From the NCBI GenBank assembly GCA_027475525.1, contig JAMWFC010000060.1:1302001-1366000 (forward strand): DNA of 64,000 nt. The letters are read 5' to 3'. Origin of the DNA: Macrolepiota albuminosa (lineage: Eukaryota; Basidiomycota; Agaricomycetes; Agaricales; Agaricaceae). The notes under the pieces were generated by a model that did not search any database, was not told where the DNA came from, and was given only the letters and a program-made list of their open reading frames with translations. Positions 35,455 through 47,084 of the stretch are shown piece after piece. The position numbers and the translations under genes were made by a program. The stretch's first letter is position 1. Each line of letters starts with the position of its first letter.

Positions 35455-35654
35455 ACGCTGGCAAGTCACACTAACATGGTCACATTGACACTGCCGCATC
35501 ACCTATTCAACACCCTATGCTGTAGGCCTTGGTCTCGTCGATGTTTTAATCAAATTCGGCAGGTAGATCTCGGTCACGCCGTGCTAGCAACGGCCCATAC
35601 AAGCAAGTCCATAGCAATATAGGGATGCCTTGTTGAAATAAGTGTTGTTCCTTA

Positions 35655-36505
35655 TTTCAGTCTAGCTTTCTGTTGTTTAGTAGCCAACATGCTATGTGCT
35701 GAAAATCACAATAATAAGTCAATAGCATCTCTAATGTATAAATTCCCATAGTGAACATGTCCTGAACTAGTTTTTGTATTTCCATTACTGTATATTGTGT
35801 AGCCTCTTCCACATCAGGATATAAGCAAATGATGGCCATTTTCCATTTCTTGTAGGTGTACGTATGGCTTTGATGCATTGCCACTTATTGTACTTGGAAT
35901 TCCTTTAGGCTGGTCCAACATTCTGCTGTGTCATATAATACATATCTAGCAGCATACTCCTTCATTTTCATGGGATTGGTAATGTTGCAGTTGTGTAGCC
36001 AATATTTCAATTTCTGAAAATACTGGGAAAGTTCTTGCAGTTTTGTTTCGTCTCATTTTGGCAATGAGAAATGGTTTCTGGGTAGCATATACAAAATAGT
36101 CGCAGGTTCTATTGTTGTAGGCATATTGCTGAAGCAGAGTTTGTTGTAATAGTGTTAGGGTTGCTAAGAGTTTCTGGCATTGTTGTCATAGTTGTCTGAA
36201 GTAGCTTGGAGTCACTAGGTTCTGATGAAGGTGATCTGGATACTTCTCCAAAGAGGTTAACAGCCCTAGGATTTTCACCAGCAATATATTTGAATGGTCA
36301 TGAGAAAGAGAAAAAATCCTTGGCTAGGCTGTTGGATGCTGCTTCTAGCTCTTATCTAGTGTCTGCCTTGGTAGTGCTCCTGGTAAATGAGGTGACTCAG
36401 TAGTAACAAATTCTTCAGCACTCTTCAATGGGAGGTAGTGCTGTTGCTGGGCTTGAGTTTCTGGCAAGATTCTGCCTTCTAATACTAACCCTTGTGGTGG
36501 GTTCC
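35655..36505 (-). pseudogene. Gag fragment of family B, reverse; empty site for the Helitron-like element
   Basis: From 36,500 downward the minus strand reads EEFVTTESPHLPG, SLAKDFFSFSQPFKYIAGE, SRSPSSEPS, TIEPATILYMLPRNHFSLPK, YVLYDTAECWTSLKEF-type residues, then CLYPDVEEATQYTVMEIQKLVQDMFTMGIYTLE to about 35,657. It is the same Gag as at 11.2-12.5 kb but lacks the Helitron-like insert, so it gives the pre-insertion sequence (ACTATTTTGTATA at about 36,092, reverse). Frames are broken. Truncated at the left. Confidence 0.75.
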
Positions 36506-36510
36506 AAAAT

Positions 36511-37245
36511 GATGACATCAACTCTGGTTGGGTGCACTGTTTGCTACATCTCAAGATGTTGTCTCCAGTGCTTGGCATAAGGGTGCAAGAGTTGGGGCAG
36601 GGGTCCCAGTGTGCTTGAGTAAGATAGCTAGGTCAATGCACTAGAATTTAGCACTTTGGATGCTACCTAGCAAGGCAGTGAGTGGTGAAGCTGATGCTGG
36701 CATAAAATAAAAGAAAATATCATAATGCAATGTGCCTGTAGTGGCACTGTAAATAACACTAATGCTGAGACAAATCTAGCATCAAGCTCAAACAAGAGCT
36801 TGATCTAGAAAAGGCTAATGCCAAGTAGCACTTGGGAATGAGAGATCTAATTCTTCTCTCTTGCTATTTACAAAGTTTGTAGCTAGCTTTTATACTATAT
36901 GCTACCATGACTCAAGAAAAAGTCCATGTGGAGTGCTAGAATTTAGCACCTCATCTTCTGATTGCAGCTAACGGTGACTTATCAATGTCAACCAACAGTG
37001 TAACAGCCCAGTGGCCATGGCTACTGCAAGATAATAGTAAAAATTAAAGTGTCTGCTCACTTTCTGAGTACAATTCTGATTGGCCAGGATGGCCTGGGCT
37101 ATAGTCAGAAAAATCTAGACAGACACCATAAGTCAATGGCACTAATGCTGGCACTACTTATCTTCTCAATTTTCCATAAGTCTGGGTGTCAAGATTTTAC
37201 AGTTTCTGATGGCATTGTCCTGACAGGTGTCAGCACCTAATTATA
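36511..37245 (-). mobile_element. LTR B, reverse, 5' LTR of the 36-kb fragment
   Basis: Reverse complement of the 10,370-11,096 LTR: LTR end at 36,511 followed (reverse) by ATTTTGGAACCCACC, the primer-binding position; TATA-like TTTTATACTATATG near 36,890; start at the CTGACAGGTGTCAGCACC junction near 37,230. Then 37,250-37,490 repeats the gag tail seen next to LTR B elsewhere. Confidence 0.65.
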
Positions 37246-37549
37246 TCCCTTTTTTGGCATTTAGTCAGGCATAGGTTGAGGTTTACCTCTCATAGCTGTG
37301 CCAATATTGTCTCCTCATAGCTCCTAAATTTCTGAGTATCATGTGTGTGTATTGTCTAGTAGGTATGTGGAGTGGTTGAATGTCTGTTTCATCACTATAG
37401 GCTAGTCAGGGACCAATGGCTTAGGTTTTCTGTAGCCCTGTAATGTCCCTTGATGTGCTCAATCTGAGCAGAAGCCCATCAACAGTCATGCTTAGGCATA
37501 TGCATCCTTATGCTGCTATTCTTTGAATGGGGGGTTCAGAGCTCCTCAC

Positions 37550-37730
37550 CAACTTGTTGTCCTTGCAGAGTCAGTGGTCTGAATGATGCTATCTTCTTCC
37601 TGCTTGATGCTCAGGTCCTCTATTTTTCCTTTCAGGTAGTCTAGCAGGCCATGTTCTTGGGTAGCTTCAGTAATCATCATTTTGAACAAGGTCCATTTCA
37701 ACCTGTCAAATTTTTCTTCTGCAGATAGCA
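37550..37730 (-). pseudogene. Possible Ty1/Copia-type Gag remnant
   Basis: Minus-strand frame reads EEKFDRLKWTLFKMMITEA, then TQEHGLLDYLKGKIEDL. The pattern 'F-D-x-x-x-W-x-x-F-x-x-x-M ... LxxYLxGxI' resembles the start of copia Gag polyproteins in mushrooms. Only about 60 codons, no pol or LTR seen. Tentative. Confidence 0.3.
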
Positions 37731-37759
37731 GAAACAGTATTGGGTTTCACATAGAGTCT

Positions 37760-39030
37760 AGATCAATTCAGTGTGTCTGGGTAAAATTTCCTGTGAGTTA
37801 TTATTGTACTGAGTGGCAATGGGGCCCATAACCTGTTTGCACAATATACTTAGTTGATAGGCAAACAACTGAGATACTTGCTCTTCTGTTTCTGATCTGA
37901 ACCCAATGAACTGTATAGTTTTTCCATCTCTCCACTATTCCCCTCTGCTGTACATAACTCACATGGGCATGTGTTTCTGCTGCATTGCATACCACAACAG
38001 CTGTACTCCAACACATATACATCTTGCTATTGGATTCAGATTTTTCTTTGATAGGACATTCTTATCCTTGATCTTGATCTTGTTTTTTTTTTCTTGAGCC
38101 CTTGATATTGATTCTTGATCACACATCTCTACACCCCCCCTTTTCCCCATGCCTCATTTGTGTTTTCTGTGCTGTGGCCATGCTCCTGTCTCTATTCTCC
38201 CTTGTCTTATGTCTTCTTACATGTTATGTGTTATGCCCCCACCTTCTCCTCACACTTGCCACATCCACACCCCACCCACCTACATGCATACACACATGCT
38301 TGACTTCATATATGATATCCCATTGTGAATATATGTAATAAGACCTATCCTTTTGTTGTTTTTTTCTTGTGTAGTTGGTTGGTTGGTTTGAGTGGTGTGG
38401 TTTAAGTTGAGTTGGTTTGCATGCATGCATCAGTTGCTTAGACTTTTGGTTTTGTAGAGTTGGTCTGGTAGTTTGGAATTCATGGATGCAAAGAGAAGGT
38501 TAAGGCAAGAAAAATGGAAAATGTTGTTAAGTAAGTATATGGTGCATGTAGTGAAACATGAAACTTGGAACATGGTCAATTTTGATGTGATGTGATTTGA
38601 TTTGGTTTGGAGGGTGGATGGGTGGATGTATGCATATGGACTTGGACTTTTTCTGGGTCTAGTGGTGGTTTTCTTAGAGTGGATTGTATGGCTCTTAAGG
38701 AAGAAATGAAATGAAATGAAAATCAAAGTCAGTAGCTGGGACCCCAGTTTAGAGTTTATTGTTGGTATGTACATGGTGCATGTGGTGAATTGAAATATGA
38801 AAAGTGCAGCTGAAATGGTGGCACTATCACACCCTATGTCCACTAGTTGCATTTTTGTTTTGTGAAATATATATTTCTTTTTTTTTAAAAAAAAAATAGA
38901 GAGGAGACCATTGAGCGTCTGGCCACGGTGTGGAGACCCTGGCTCACTTCGAAGCTAAGTCTTGAAGATACTAGAAAAAAGAGTGAAAATTCACTTTGGC
39001 AATTGGTGGAAAGGTCGGTATCGGGTGGAT
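37760..39030. other. No gene recognised
   Basis: Low-complexity stretches: T-rich 38,080-38,100, CA/CCCACC-rich 38,230-38,300, TTGG repeats 38,375-38,420, GGTTTGGAGGGTGGATG repeats near 38,600, AAATG repeats near 38,705, A/T run at 38,870-38,900. CpG becomes frequent from about 38,930. Confidence 0.4.
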
Positions 39031-39556
39031 TCCTATAAATAGCTTCGGGCTCGGACCCGAGCTTGAAGGTCAGAGGTTGGGATGCTATGCCGCTTGCAGT
39101 GGTGTAGGCTCGGGCAAATTAAGAAACAAGTGAGGCGCTGATTCGAATGCCCGAATGCCGGTGCTGAAGAAATGAGATGACTGACAGCCGATGATGATTT
39201 TCGGGAACTGGCCATGCCTGTGCGGCGCCGTGTAAAAGGGGATAGTTGCATCACGTGTTTGTCTTTGTTGAGATCATGATGGTGTCGATGACGGCAATCA
39301 AAAAACTCCGTCCTCCACGGATAGGCTGCGCCGGCGTCCATATCTCCGTGTGTCTCGTGAACCCGGTCCCTTCCGGGGAGAGCGTGTGTGAGTCACTTGC
39401 GGCTGGAAGTGATAGTGATCTTTTCGGACCGTTGGTTACTAGGCTGTAGCTTATCGATCGACCACTGCATGATAGAGAAGAGAGTCAGTCGTGTCCCTGG
39501 ATGATCATGCTCTTGAACAAAGGTGGATCATAATCCGCACTTGTTTGCCGTTTAAG

Positions 39557-39847
39557 TCAAGAAGAGGTTGATGGACATCGGTGTGTAGATAAAGTAGTAG
39601 TGGATATATAATTTAATACGGTTGTGAACCACTGAGGTATTCCGAGAATCCAAAACTGATTACATACCGATTCCTCCATACTTCCGAGTTCCATCCTTAC
39701 CGCGTGGTAGGGCATAATAGTGTCGTCGTTGGCCGAAATTACCCTCAAAGCACTCACTCCATATCGTTCGTTCCAAATGTACTGTCCAGAAAAACTCGAA
39801 TAAGTCTTGTTAGCAGTACAGACATATGGAAGAGGACGTGGGGACAA
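39557..39847 (-). CDS. Unidentified 96-codon open frame, divergent to the STAND gene
   Basis: Minus-strand frame with protein-like composition (CTANKTYSSFSGQYIWNERY, VISANDDTIMPYHAVRMELG). It could be an exon of a divergently transcribed gene that continues toward 39,341-39,033, where another open frame lies. I do not recognise it. Low confidence. Confidence 0.2.
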   Translation of the reverse strand: MSPRPLPYVCTANKTYSSFSGQYIWNERYGVSALRVISANDDTIMPYHAVRMELGSMEESVCNQFWILGIPQWFTTVLNYISTTTLSTHRCPSTSS

Positions 39848-40016
39848 TCGATGTATAATATGGTTATCTTATCTCAACATGAAGATGGTTGCTTTTTTAG
39901 GGTGTGGGAGCAAAGGCCCAAGCGTGAGGACATCTTTCTGTCACGAATCAATTCAAGGTGAGAAACCGCATACTTTCCTTTCCCTTGTTCAATCAAGTTC
40001 AAATACTCACCTCCCC

Positions 40017-43000
40017 ATGCAGAATATCGACACAGATCTCAAACAACGCGGATTGAGAATGTTATCTCTGGGTATGCTCTTTTGACTACGAATCGCAATT
40101 ACTGAACTTTATCGGAACGATGATATAGATGACGGTGGCGTACGTGGGCTGTCTGAGCTTATTATTCTCCAAGGAATCATGTCTAGTCTTATGCACCTGG
40201 AGGACGCTAAATCTCCGCCTAAGCCTTGTGATTATTTCGACATAATCGGTGGGGCTGGAACAGGAGGGTATGTGACAAAGCATCACTACACAGTAGAATA
40301 TTCGATGATGGTGTATCAGAGTAATTGCGTTGATGCTTGGTCGACTCCGTATGCCTATCGACTTGGCTATTGAGAAGTATGTTTTGTTCAGCAAGGACGT
40401 CTACTCTGATGTCAAGAAATGGAGCCTTCGGGGTGAGAAGTTCAAGGCAACTGTCTTTGAATCTGGCATGAGAAGCATCTTACAATCTGCTGGATTTCCG
40501 GAGGATGCCTTGATTAGAGAGGATAATCCTGTCTGCAGAAGGTACAGTCTTTTGCATGGTCTGCTTCTCAGCTGACACTCTGATCGCCTCAAAGCTTTGT
40601 CGTGGCTCTTCCTTCTGTCCATGTCACACCTCGGATCTTCAGAACATATGAGGTAAAAGCCAATCAAGGCTATGATTGTACAGTGGTGCAAGCTGCTCGG
40701 GCCACCACTGCTACTCCTGACTTTTTCAAACAAGTGTCTATCACTTCTGGTAAAGTCCCTGAAACCTTTATAGGTGCAGGTTTAGGCTATAGCAACCCAA
40801 CCAACCTTCTTGTTAAAGAGGCTTGCATGGTTTTTGGTCTTTCTCAACCAGTTGCATGTTTGGTCAGTATAGGAGCAGGACATTCTGGTCATGTTTCCTG
40901 GAAGCCCACCAATATTATTGGCCAAAAAATGACAGGACTTCTTCATCAAATAGCCACTGATTGTGAAGTGCTAGCTGAGAGCTTTGCAGAGTTTTCTATG
41001 CAAATTCCTGGTCTGTTCTACAGATTTAATGTTGATCAAGGGCTGCAAAAGATGGGTCTGGATGAATGGAATAGACAGGGAGAAATTAAAACACATACTT
41101 TGTCCTATTTGGTGAAGGCCAAAGTCACACAGGAATTGGATAGTCTTACAAAGACTTTATATAGTTGTCCTAAAAAGACTATTCTTGAGGCATTTCGTAA
41201 GTTACTCAGCTTAATTGACTGTACTATTTGCTGACATTGATGAGGAGGTGGAACCATTGCTACAAGTCCTCCTAATAAACAAACACCTTGTTATCCACCT
41301 ATCTCTCCACTTCTTCCTATTATTCCTGCTCCATCTCCATTGTTTACTGGCAGAACAGACATTTTGTTGCAGCTTGAAGATTGCTTTGATCCTCATCAAT
41401 CTTCATTAAAGATGCAAGTACAGAAGCACTGTGTGCTGCATGGCTTGGGTGGAGCTGGAAAAACACAAATTGCACTGAAATTTTGTCATGAAAATCAAAG
41501 CAGGTATGAGACAGCTTGCATTTTTTACCAAGTTAAAGTTTAATTTGATCAACTAGATTTTCTTCTATATATATGATCAATGCTGGCTCTAAAGCATCAA
41601 TTGAGCAGGATTTGACTTTACTTGCTCAGAGTGTTAATTTAACTGAAAAAACACCAGTTGCTGTTCTTACATGGCTCTGTCATCAAAAAGAAGAATGGCT
41701 GATGCTTTTTGACAATGCTGATGATCCTGATGTTGATTTACAAGCATTCTTTCCAAAATGCAGCCATGGAAATATCCTTATTACAAGCAGAAATGAAGAA
41801 TCTAGGATATGTGCACCTGAGAATCATTATAAAATTGGAGAATTAACAATTGAAGACTCCTTAAAAGCTTTCTATAAAGCTAGTAAGAGGCAACAAACTG
41901 AGCAAGAAGCTGTAAATGAACTTGTTCAAGAATTAGGCTATTTTGCATTAGCTATTGTTCAAGCAGGAAGATATCTACTTTACAATGAACATGTTCAAGT
42001 GAAGCAGTATCTTGAAGGGTATAAAAGGGATAAAATAAGATATTTGACAACATCAATGAAGCAGAAAATTGATAGCTATCAATTTTCTGTTTTTGCCACA
42101 TGGAATCTGAGCTATAAAAAGTTAAATGAAGGAGCAAAAGCACTTCTGATGTTATGTAGTGTGTTAAATCACTCCAAGATACCTATTTCAATTCTTGAAA
42201 GAGCTTGGAGAAGTCTCAGATAATCTTGAAGTGGATATTCAAGAATTACAGGATTTTCTGCAAAAGTTCGTGACAGATAACAAAGATTGGAGTGATATAT
42301 TAGTTGAAGAAGCAATTGTCATGCTCAGGTCATACTCATTAATTGAAATAAGAGGAGAAGAAGTTACACTGTTAGAGTTTCACTCACTTGTTCATGGTTG
42401 GGCTTTTGAATTATTAACAAAGGAAGAGCAGAATAAAGCCAAAAAATGTGGACAACAATTATTTTATTGCTTAGGAAGTCAAAGATTTGGATACCATGAT
42501 GCAGCTCAATGGGTGCTGCATTTACAAGCATTGGTCAAACATTTAAATTATAAATGTGATAATAATGAATTAGCAAAGACACTGAGTGAAATTTTTTCAT
42601 GTGCATACTTTTGGAATGATGCAGAGCAACTTGAAAGGCATATTCTTAAATATTGTATACAAGTGCAGGGAAGAAGCCATTCAGACACTATGAAAGCTAT
42701 GTCTCGTCTTGCTACAACACTTAGGAGTGGTAGAAAACTAAATGAAGCCGAGGCTTTTGAACGAGAAGTGGTGAAAGTGAGGCAACAGACCTTAGGTAGC
42801 AGTCATCCAGATACTATTGAAGCAATGTCTAGTCTTGCTATAATACTTCATCAAGGTGGAAAACTGACAGAGGCTGAGACTCTTCAACAAGAAGTAGTCA
42901 AAGTGAGGCAACAGACTTTAGGTAGCAGTCATCCAGATACTATTGAAGTGATGTCTAGTCTTGCTATGACTCTTTATAAAGGTGGAAAATTAGGAGAAGC

Positions 43001-46000
43001 TGAGACTCTTCAACAAGAAGTGGTCAAAATTAGGCAACACACCTTAGGTAGCAGTCATTCAGATACTATTCAAGCCATGTCTGATCTTGCTGTAACACTT
43101 GGTGAAGGTAAAAAGCTGGAAGAGGCTGAGACTCTTAAACAAGAAGTCCTCAAAGTGAGGCAAGAAGCCTTCAATAGCAGTCATCTAGATACTATTCAAG
43201 CCATGTCCAATTTTGCTGTAACACTTGATAAAGATGGAAAACTGAAAGAGGCTGAGACTCTTAAACAAGAAGTGCTCAAAGTGAGGCAAGAAGTCTTAGG
43301 TAGCAGTCATCCAGATACTATTCAAGCCATGTTCAGCCTTGCTATAACACTTCGTCAAGGTGGAAAACTGAAAGAGGCTGAGACTCTTCATCAAGAAGTG
43401 ATCAAAGTAAGGGAACAGACTTTAGGTAGCAGTCATCCAGATACTATTGAAGTGATGTCTAGTCTTGCTATGACCTTTTATAAAGGTGGAAAACTAGAAG
43501 AGGCTAAGGCTCTTCAACAAGAAGTAGTCAAAGTCTGGCAACACACTTTAGGTAGCAATCATCCAAATACTATTGAAGGCAAGCATAATCTTGCTATATT
43601 GCTTGATCAAGGTGGAAAACTGGAAGAGGCTGAGACTCTTAAACAAGAAGTGCTCAAAGTAAGGCAAGAAGCCTTAGGTAGTAGTCATTTAGATACTGTT
43701 CAAGCCATGTCTAGTCTTGCTGTAACACTTAGTGAAGCTGGAAAACTAGAAGAGGCTGTGACTCTTCAACAAGAAGTGGTCAAAGTCAGGCAAGGAGCCT
43801 TAGGAAGCAATCATCAAGATACTATTGGAGCCAAGTATAACCTTGCTATAATACTTGGTCAAGATGGAAAACTGGATGAAGCACAGACTCTTCAACAAGA
43901 AGTACTCAAAGTCAGGCAACAAGCCTTAGGTAGCAGCCATCCAGATACTATTCAAGCAATGTCTGGTCTTGCTATCATTCTTTATAAAGGTGGAAAACTA
44001 GGAGAAGCTGAGACTCTTCAACAAGAAGTGGTCAAAGTGAGGCAACAGATCTTAGGTAGCAGTCATTCAGATACTATTGATGCTATTTTTGATCTTGCTA
44101 TAACACTTGGTCGAGGTGGAAAACTGCAAGATGCTGAGACTGTTGAACAAGTAGTGCTCAAGAATTTTCAACAGGCCTTAGGGCACAGTCATCCATATAC
44201 TATTCATGCCAAGTCCATTCTTGCTCTAATACTTGGTCAAGGTGGTGAAAATCTGGAAGAGGCTGTGACTCTTCAACAAGAAGTGGTCAAGGTCACACAA
44301 GAAGCCTCAGGGAGCAATCACCCAGATACTATTGAAGCCAAGTATAAACTTGCTATGATATTTGATCAAGGTGGAAAACTGAATGAGGCTGAGACTCTTC
44401 AACAAGAAGTAGTCAAAGTGAGGAAACAGACCTTAGGTAGCAATCATTCAGATACTATTGCAGTAATGTCTAGTCTTGCTAGGACTCTTTATAAAGGTGC
44501 AAAACTAGAGGAAGCTGAGACTCTTCAACAAGAAGTAGTCAAAGTCAGGCAAGAAGCCTTAGGTAGCAGTCATCCAGATACTATTCAAGCCATGTCTAGT
44601 CTTGCCATGATACTTCATCACGTTGGAAAACTGAAAGAGGCTGAGATTCTTGAACAAGAAGTGGTCAAGATCACACAAGAAGCTTTAGGGAGCAATCATC
44701 CAGATACCATTGAAGCTAAGCATAAACTTGCTATGATATTTGGTCAAGGTGGAAAACTGAAAGAGGCTGAGACTCTTCAACAAGAAGTGGTCAAAGTGAG
44801 GCAACAGATCTTAGGTAGCAATCATACAGATACCATTGAAGCCAAGTATAAACTTGCTATGATATTTGGTCAAGGTGGAAAACTTAGAGAGGCTGAGACT
44901 CTTGAGCAAGAAGTGGTCAAAGTGAGACAACAGACCTTGGGTAGCAATCATCCAGATACTATTAGAGCTATGTCTAGTCTTGCTATGACTCTTTATAAAG
45001 GTAGAAAACTGGAAGAAGCTGAGACTCTCCAACAAGAAGTGGTCAAAGTCAGGCAAGAAGCCTTGGGAAGCAATCATCGAGACACTATTGAAGCCAAGTA
45101 TAATCTGACTATAATATTTGGTCAAGATGGAAAACTGGAAGAGGCACAGACTCTGCAACAAGAAGTAGTCAAAGTCATGCAACAGGCCTTAGGGCACAGT
45201 CATCCAAATACTATTCAAGCTATGTCTGATCTGGCTACAATACTTGCTCAAAGTCAAAAGCTAGAAGAGGCTACAACTCTTCAACAAGAAGTGGTCAAAG
45301 TGAGGCAACAGATCTTAAGTAGCAATCATCCAGTCACCATTGAAGCCAAGTATAAACTTGCTATGATATTTGGTCAAGGTGGAAAACTGAAAGAGGCTGA
45401 GACTCTTCAACAAGAAGTGGTCAAAGTGAGGCAACAGACTTTAGGTAGCAGTCATCCAGATACTATTGAAGTGATGTCTGGTCTTGCTATGACTCTTTAT
45501 AAAGGTGGAAAATTAGGAGAAGCTGAGACTCTTCAACAAGAAGTGGTCAAAGTGAGGAAACAGACCTTAGGTAGCAGTCATCCAGATACTATGCAAGCCA
45601 TGTCCAATCTTGCTATAACACTTAGTCAAGGTGAAAAACTGAAAGAGGCTGTGACTTTTCAACAAGAAGTGGTTAAAGTCAGGCAAGAAGTTTTAGGAAG
45701 CAATCATCAAGACACTATTCGAGCCAAGTATAATCTTGCTATACTACTTGCTCAAGATGGAAAATTGGAAGAAGCACAGACTCTTCAACAAGAAGTACTC
45801 AAAGTTAGGCAACAAGCCTTAGGTAGCAATCATCCAGATACTATTGAAGCCAAGTCCTGTTTTGCTATAATACTTGGTCAAAGTGGAAAGCTGGAAGAGG
45901 CTGAGACTCTTCAACAAGAAGTGGTCAAAGCAAGGCAACAGACCTTAGGTGGCAATCATCCAGATACTATTCAAGCTATGTCTAGTCTTGCTCTAATACT

Positions 46001-46415
46001 TAGTCAAGTTAGAAAACTAGAAAAGGCTGAGATCCTTCAACAAGAAGTGGTCAAAGTGAGGCAACAGACCTTAGGTAGCAGTCATCCAAACACTATTGAA
46101 GCAATATCCCGTCTTGCTACAATACTTCATTCAGGTGGAAAACTAGAAGAGGTTGAGATTCTTGAACGCAAAGTGGTCAAAGTCAGGCAACAGACTTTAG
46201 GTAGTAGTCATCCAGATACTATTGAAGCAATGCTTAGTCTTGCTGGAACACTTTATGAAAAAGGAAAACTGGAAGAAGCTGAGACTCTTAAACAAGAAAT
46301 GCTCAAAGTCATACAACAAGCCTTAGGGCACAGGCATCCAACTTCTATTCAAGCCATATCTATTACCTTGGCAAAGTGGAAGAAGAAGTTGAGACTCTTC
46401 AGCAAGAAGTCCTAA
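40017..46415 (+). CDS. STAND/NLR-like protein: patatin-like domain, NB-ARC NTPase, 29 TPR repeats
   Basis: Exons 40017-40071, 40129-40267, 40320-40541, 40595-41196, 41245-41503, 41557-46415; introns of 48-57 bp, GT...AG. The protein would be about 2044 residues. Patatin-like domain about 13-350: DDGGVRGLSE at the oxyanion hole, GAGTGG where GTSTGG is usual, and FIGAGLGYSNPT where FIDGGLG is usual, so Ser and Asp of the catalytic dyad are not seen. NB-ARC follows a Pro-rich linker: P-loop GLGGAGKT near residue 406, Walker B LMLFDNADD, then ILITSRNE. TPRs run from about 795 to 2013. Fungal proteins of this build are thought to be intracellular sensors in non-self recognition; TPRs would bind the ligand, NB-ARC oligomerise, the N-terminus act. 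Odd: one extra base near 42,206-42,220 shifts the frame (ILERAW to EVSDN), and another shift at 46,350-46,380 cuts repeat 30. ATG at 40,017 chosen because it gives MQNIDTDLKQRGLRMLSLD. Confidence 0.8.
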
Positions 46416-46465
46416 AAATCTGACAATAAGCATTTGTGAGTAGTTATTCATATGCTCCTTTCTCC
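42663..46465 (+). repeat. 126-bp coding repeat array (TPR), 29 full units plus decayed units
   Basis: Unit consensus TLGSSHPDTIxAMSSLAxxL, then xxGGKLxEAETLQQEVVKVRQ (42 residues, kinesin-light-chain-like TPR). Unit 13 has one extra residue. Units 3, 7, 11, 15, 19 and 23 share a LYKGGKL-type turn, a spacing of four units, so the array has a 504-bp higher-order period. Units 2-3 and 22-23 are nearly identical in DNA although 20 units apart. Unit 30 and a remnant of 31 lie beyond a frameshift, to about 46,465. Confidence 0.95.
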
Positions 46466-47084
46466 ATCTTACTATAATATTTAGAAAAAAGAAAGCTTAA
46501 TAAACCAAAGAGGTTTGATAAGGGGATGCTTGATGTTTGAACACCAACATTTGAAAGCAGTTATTAATATACTATTATGAAAATATATTTAGCTATGTAT
46601 TCTTCTCTTAGTGATAAGTGATAAGAAGATTGAATTTCTTACATTGTAAATATAAATATATTTACAAATGCTGATTAGAAATGCATTTCCCAAAACAAAT
46701 AGCCAAACTGAGTAAGTTAGGAGGTGGAAATAAAGAAGAGTTAGTGAGTTTTGGCAAAGAAAATAATTGTAATAATAATAACAATGATTTAGATATTATA
46801 AATATTGAAGTACAGACATTCTAACTTGATAAAAACAACTCATGGATATTTTTGCTGATGCAAAAATTTTTCTTATAACTTGTGATCAGAATTTTAAGGC
46901 ACTTGACAATGCCACTACAGAATATAGCATATAAGTTAGACCAAGAATATTAAGTATGTTGATGTATCTGTTATTGACTTAATTGTATTTACTTTTTAAA
47001 TACTCTGTATATAATAAGAGTGTGCTTCCTTGCAATATAATATAAGTCTTGGAAGCATATATAAAGATGTTGACCTAAGCAATC
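46466..47084. other. No gene recognised
   Basis: A/T-rich sequence 3' of the STAND gene, with ATATTTA-rich parts near 46,640. No frame or repeat that I can assign. Confidence 0.4.

Larger units (their letters stand above)
32375..35630. other. CpG-rich segment without recognised genes, packed with 77-bp duplications
   Basis: CpG is common here, unlike the flanking retroelements. I find no repeat family shared with the rest of the window and no confident gene. Six of the nine 77-bp duplications are here. It ends about 35,630, where reversed gag begins. It may be genuine single-copy host DNA, a mis-joined contig or a contaminant; base composition and read depth would tell. Confidence 0.5.

Noticed and set aside
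38910..39060. 5S rRNA-like sequence (cgaagctaag ... aggtcgg ... ggattcc)
   Set aside because: Only short phrases agree with fungal 5S rRNA; the length and helices cannot be matched by eye.
44811..45182. 123-codon frame on the minus strand
   Set aside because: It is antisense to the TPR repeats and its own sequence is repetitive in step with them; a shadow of the repeat array.
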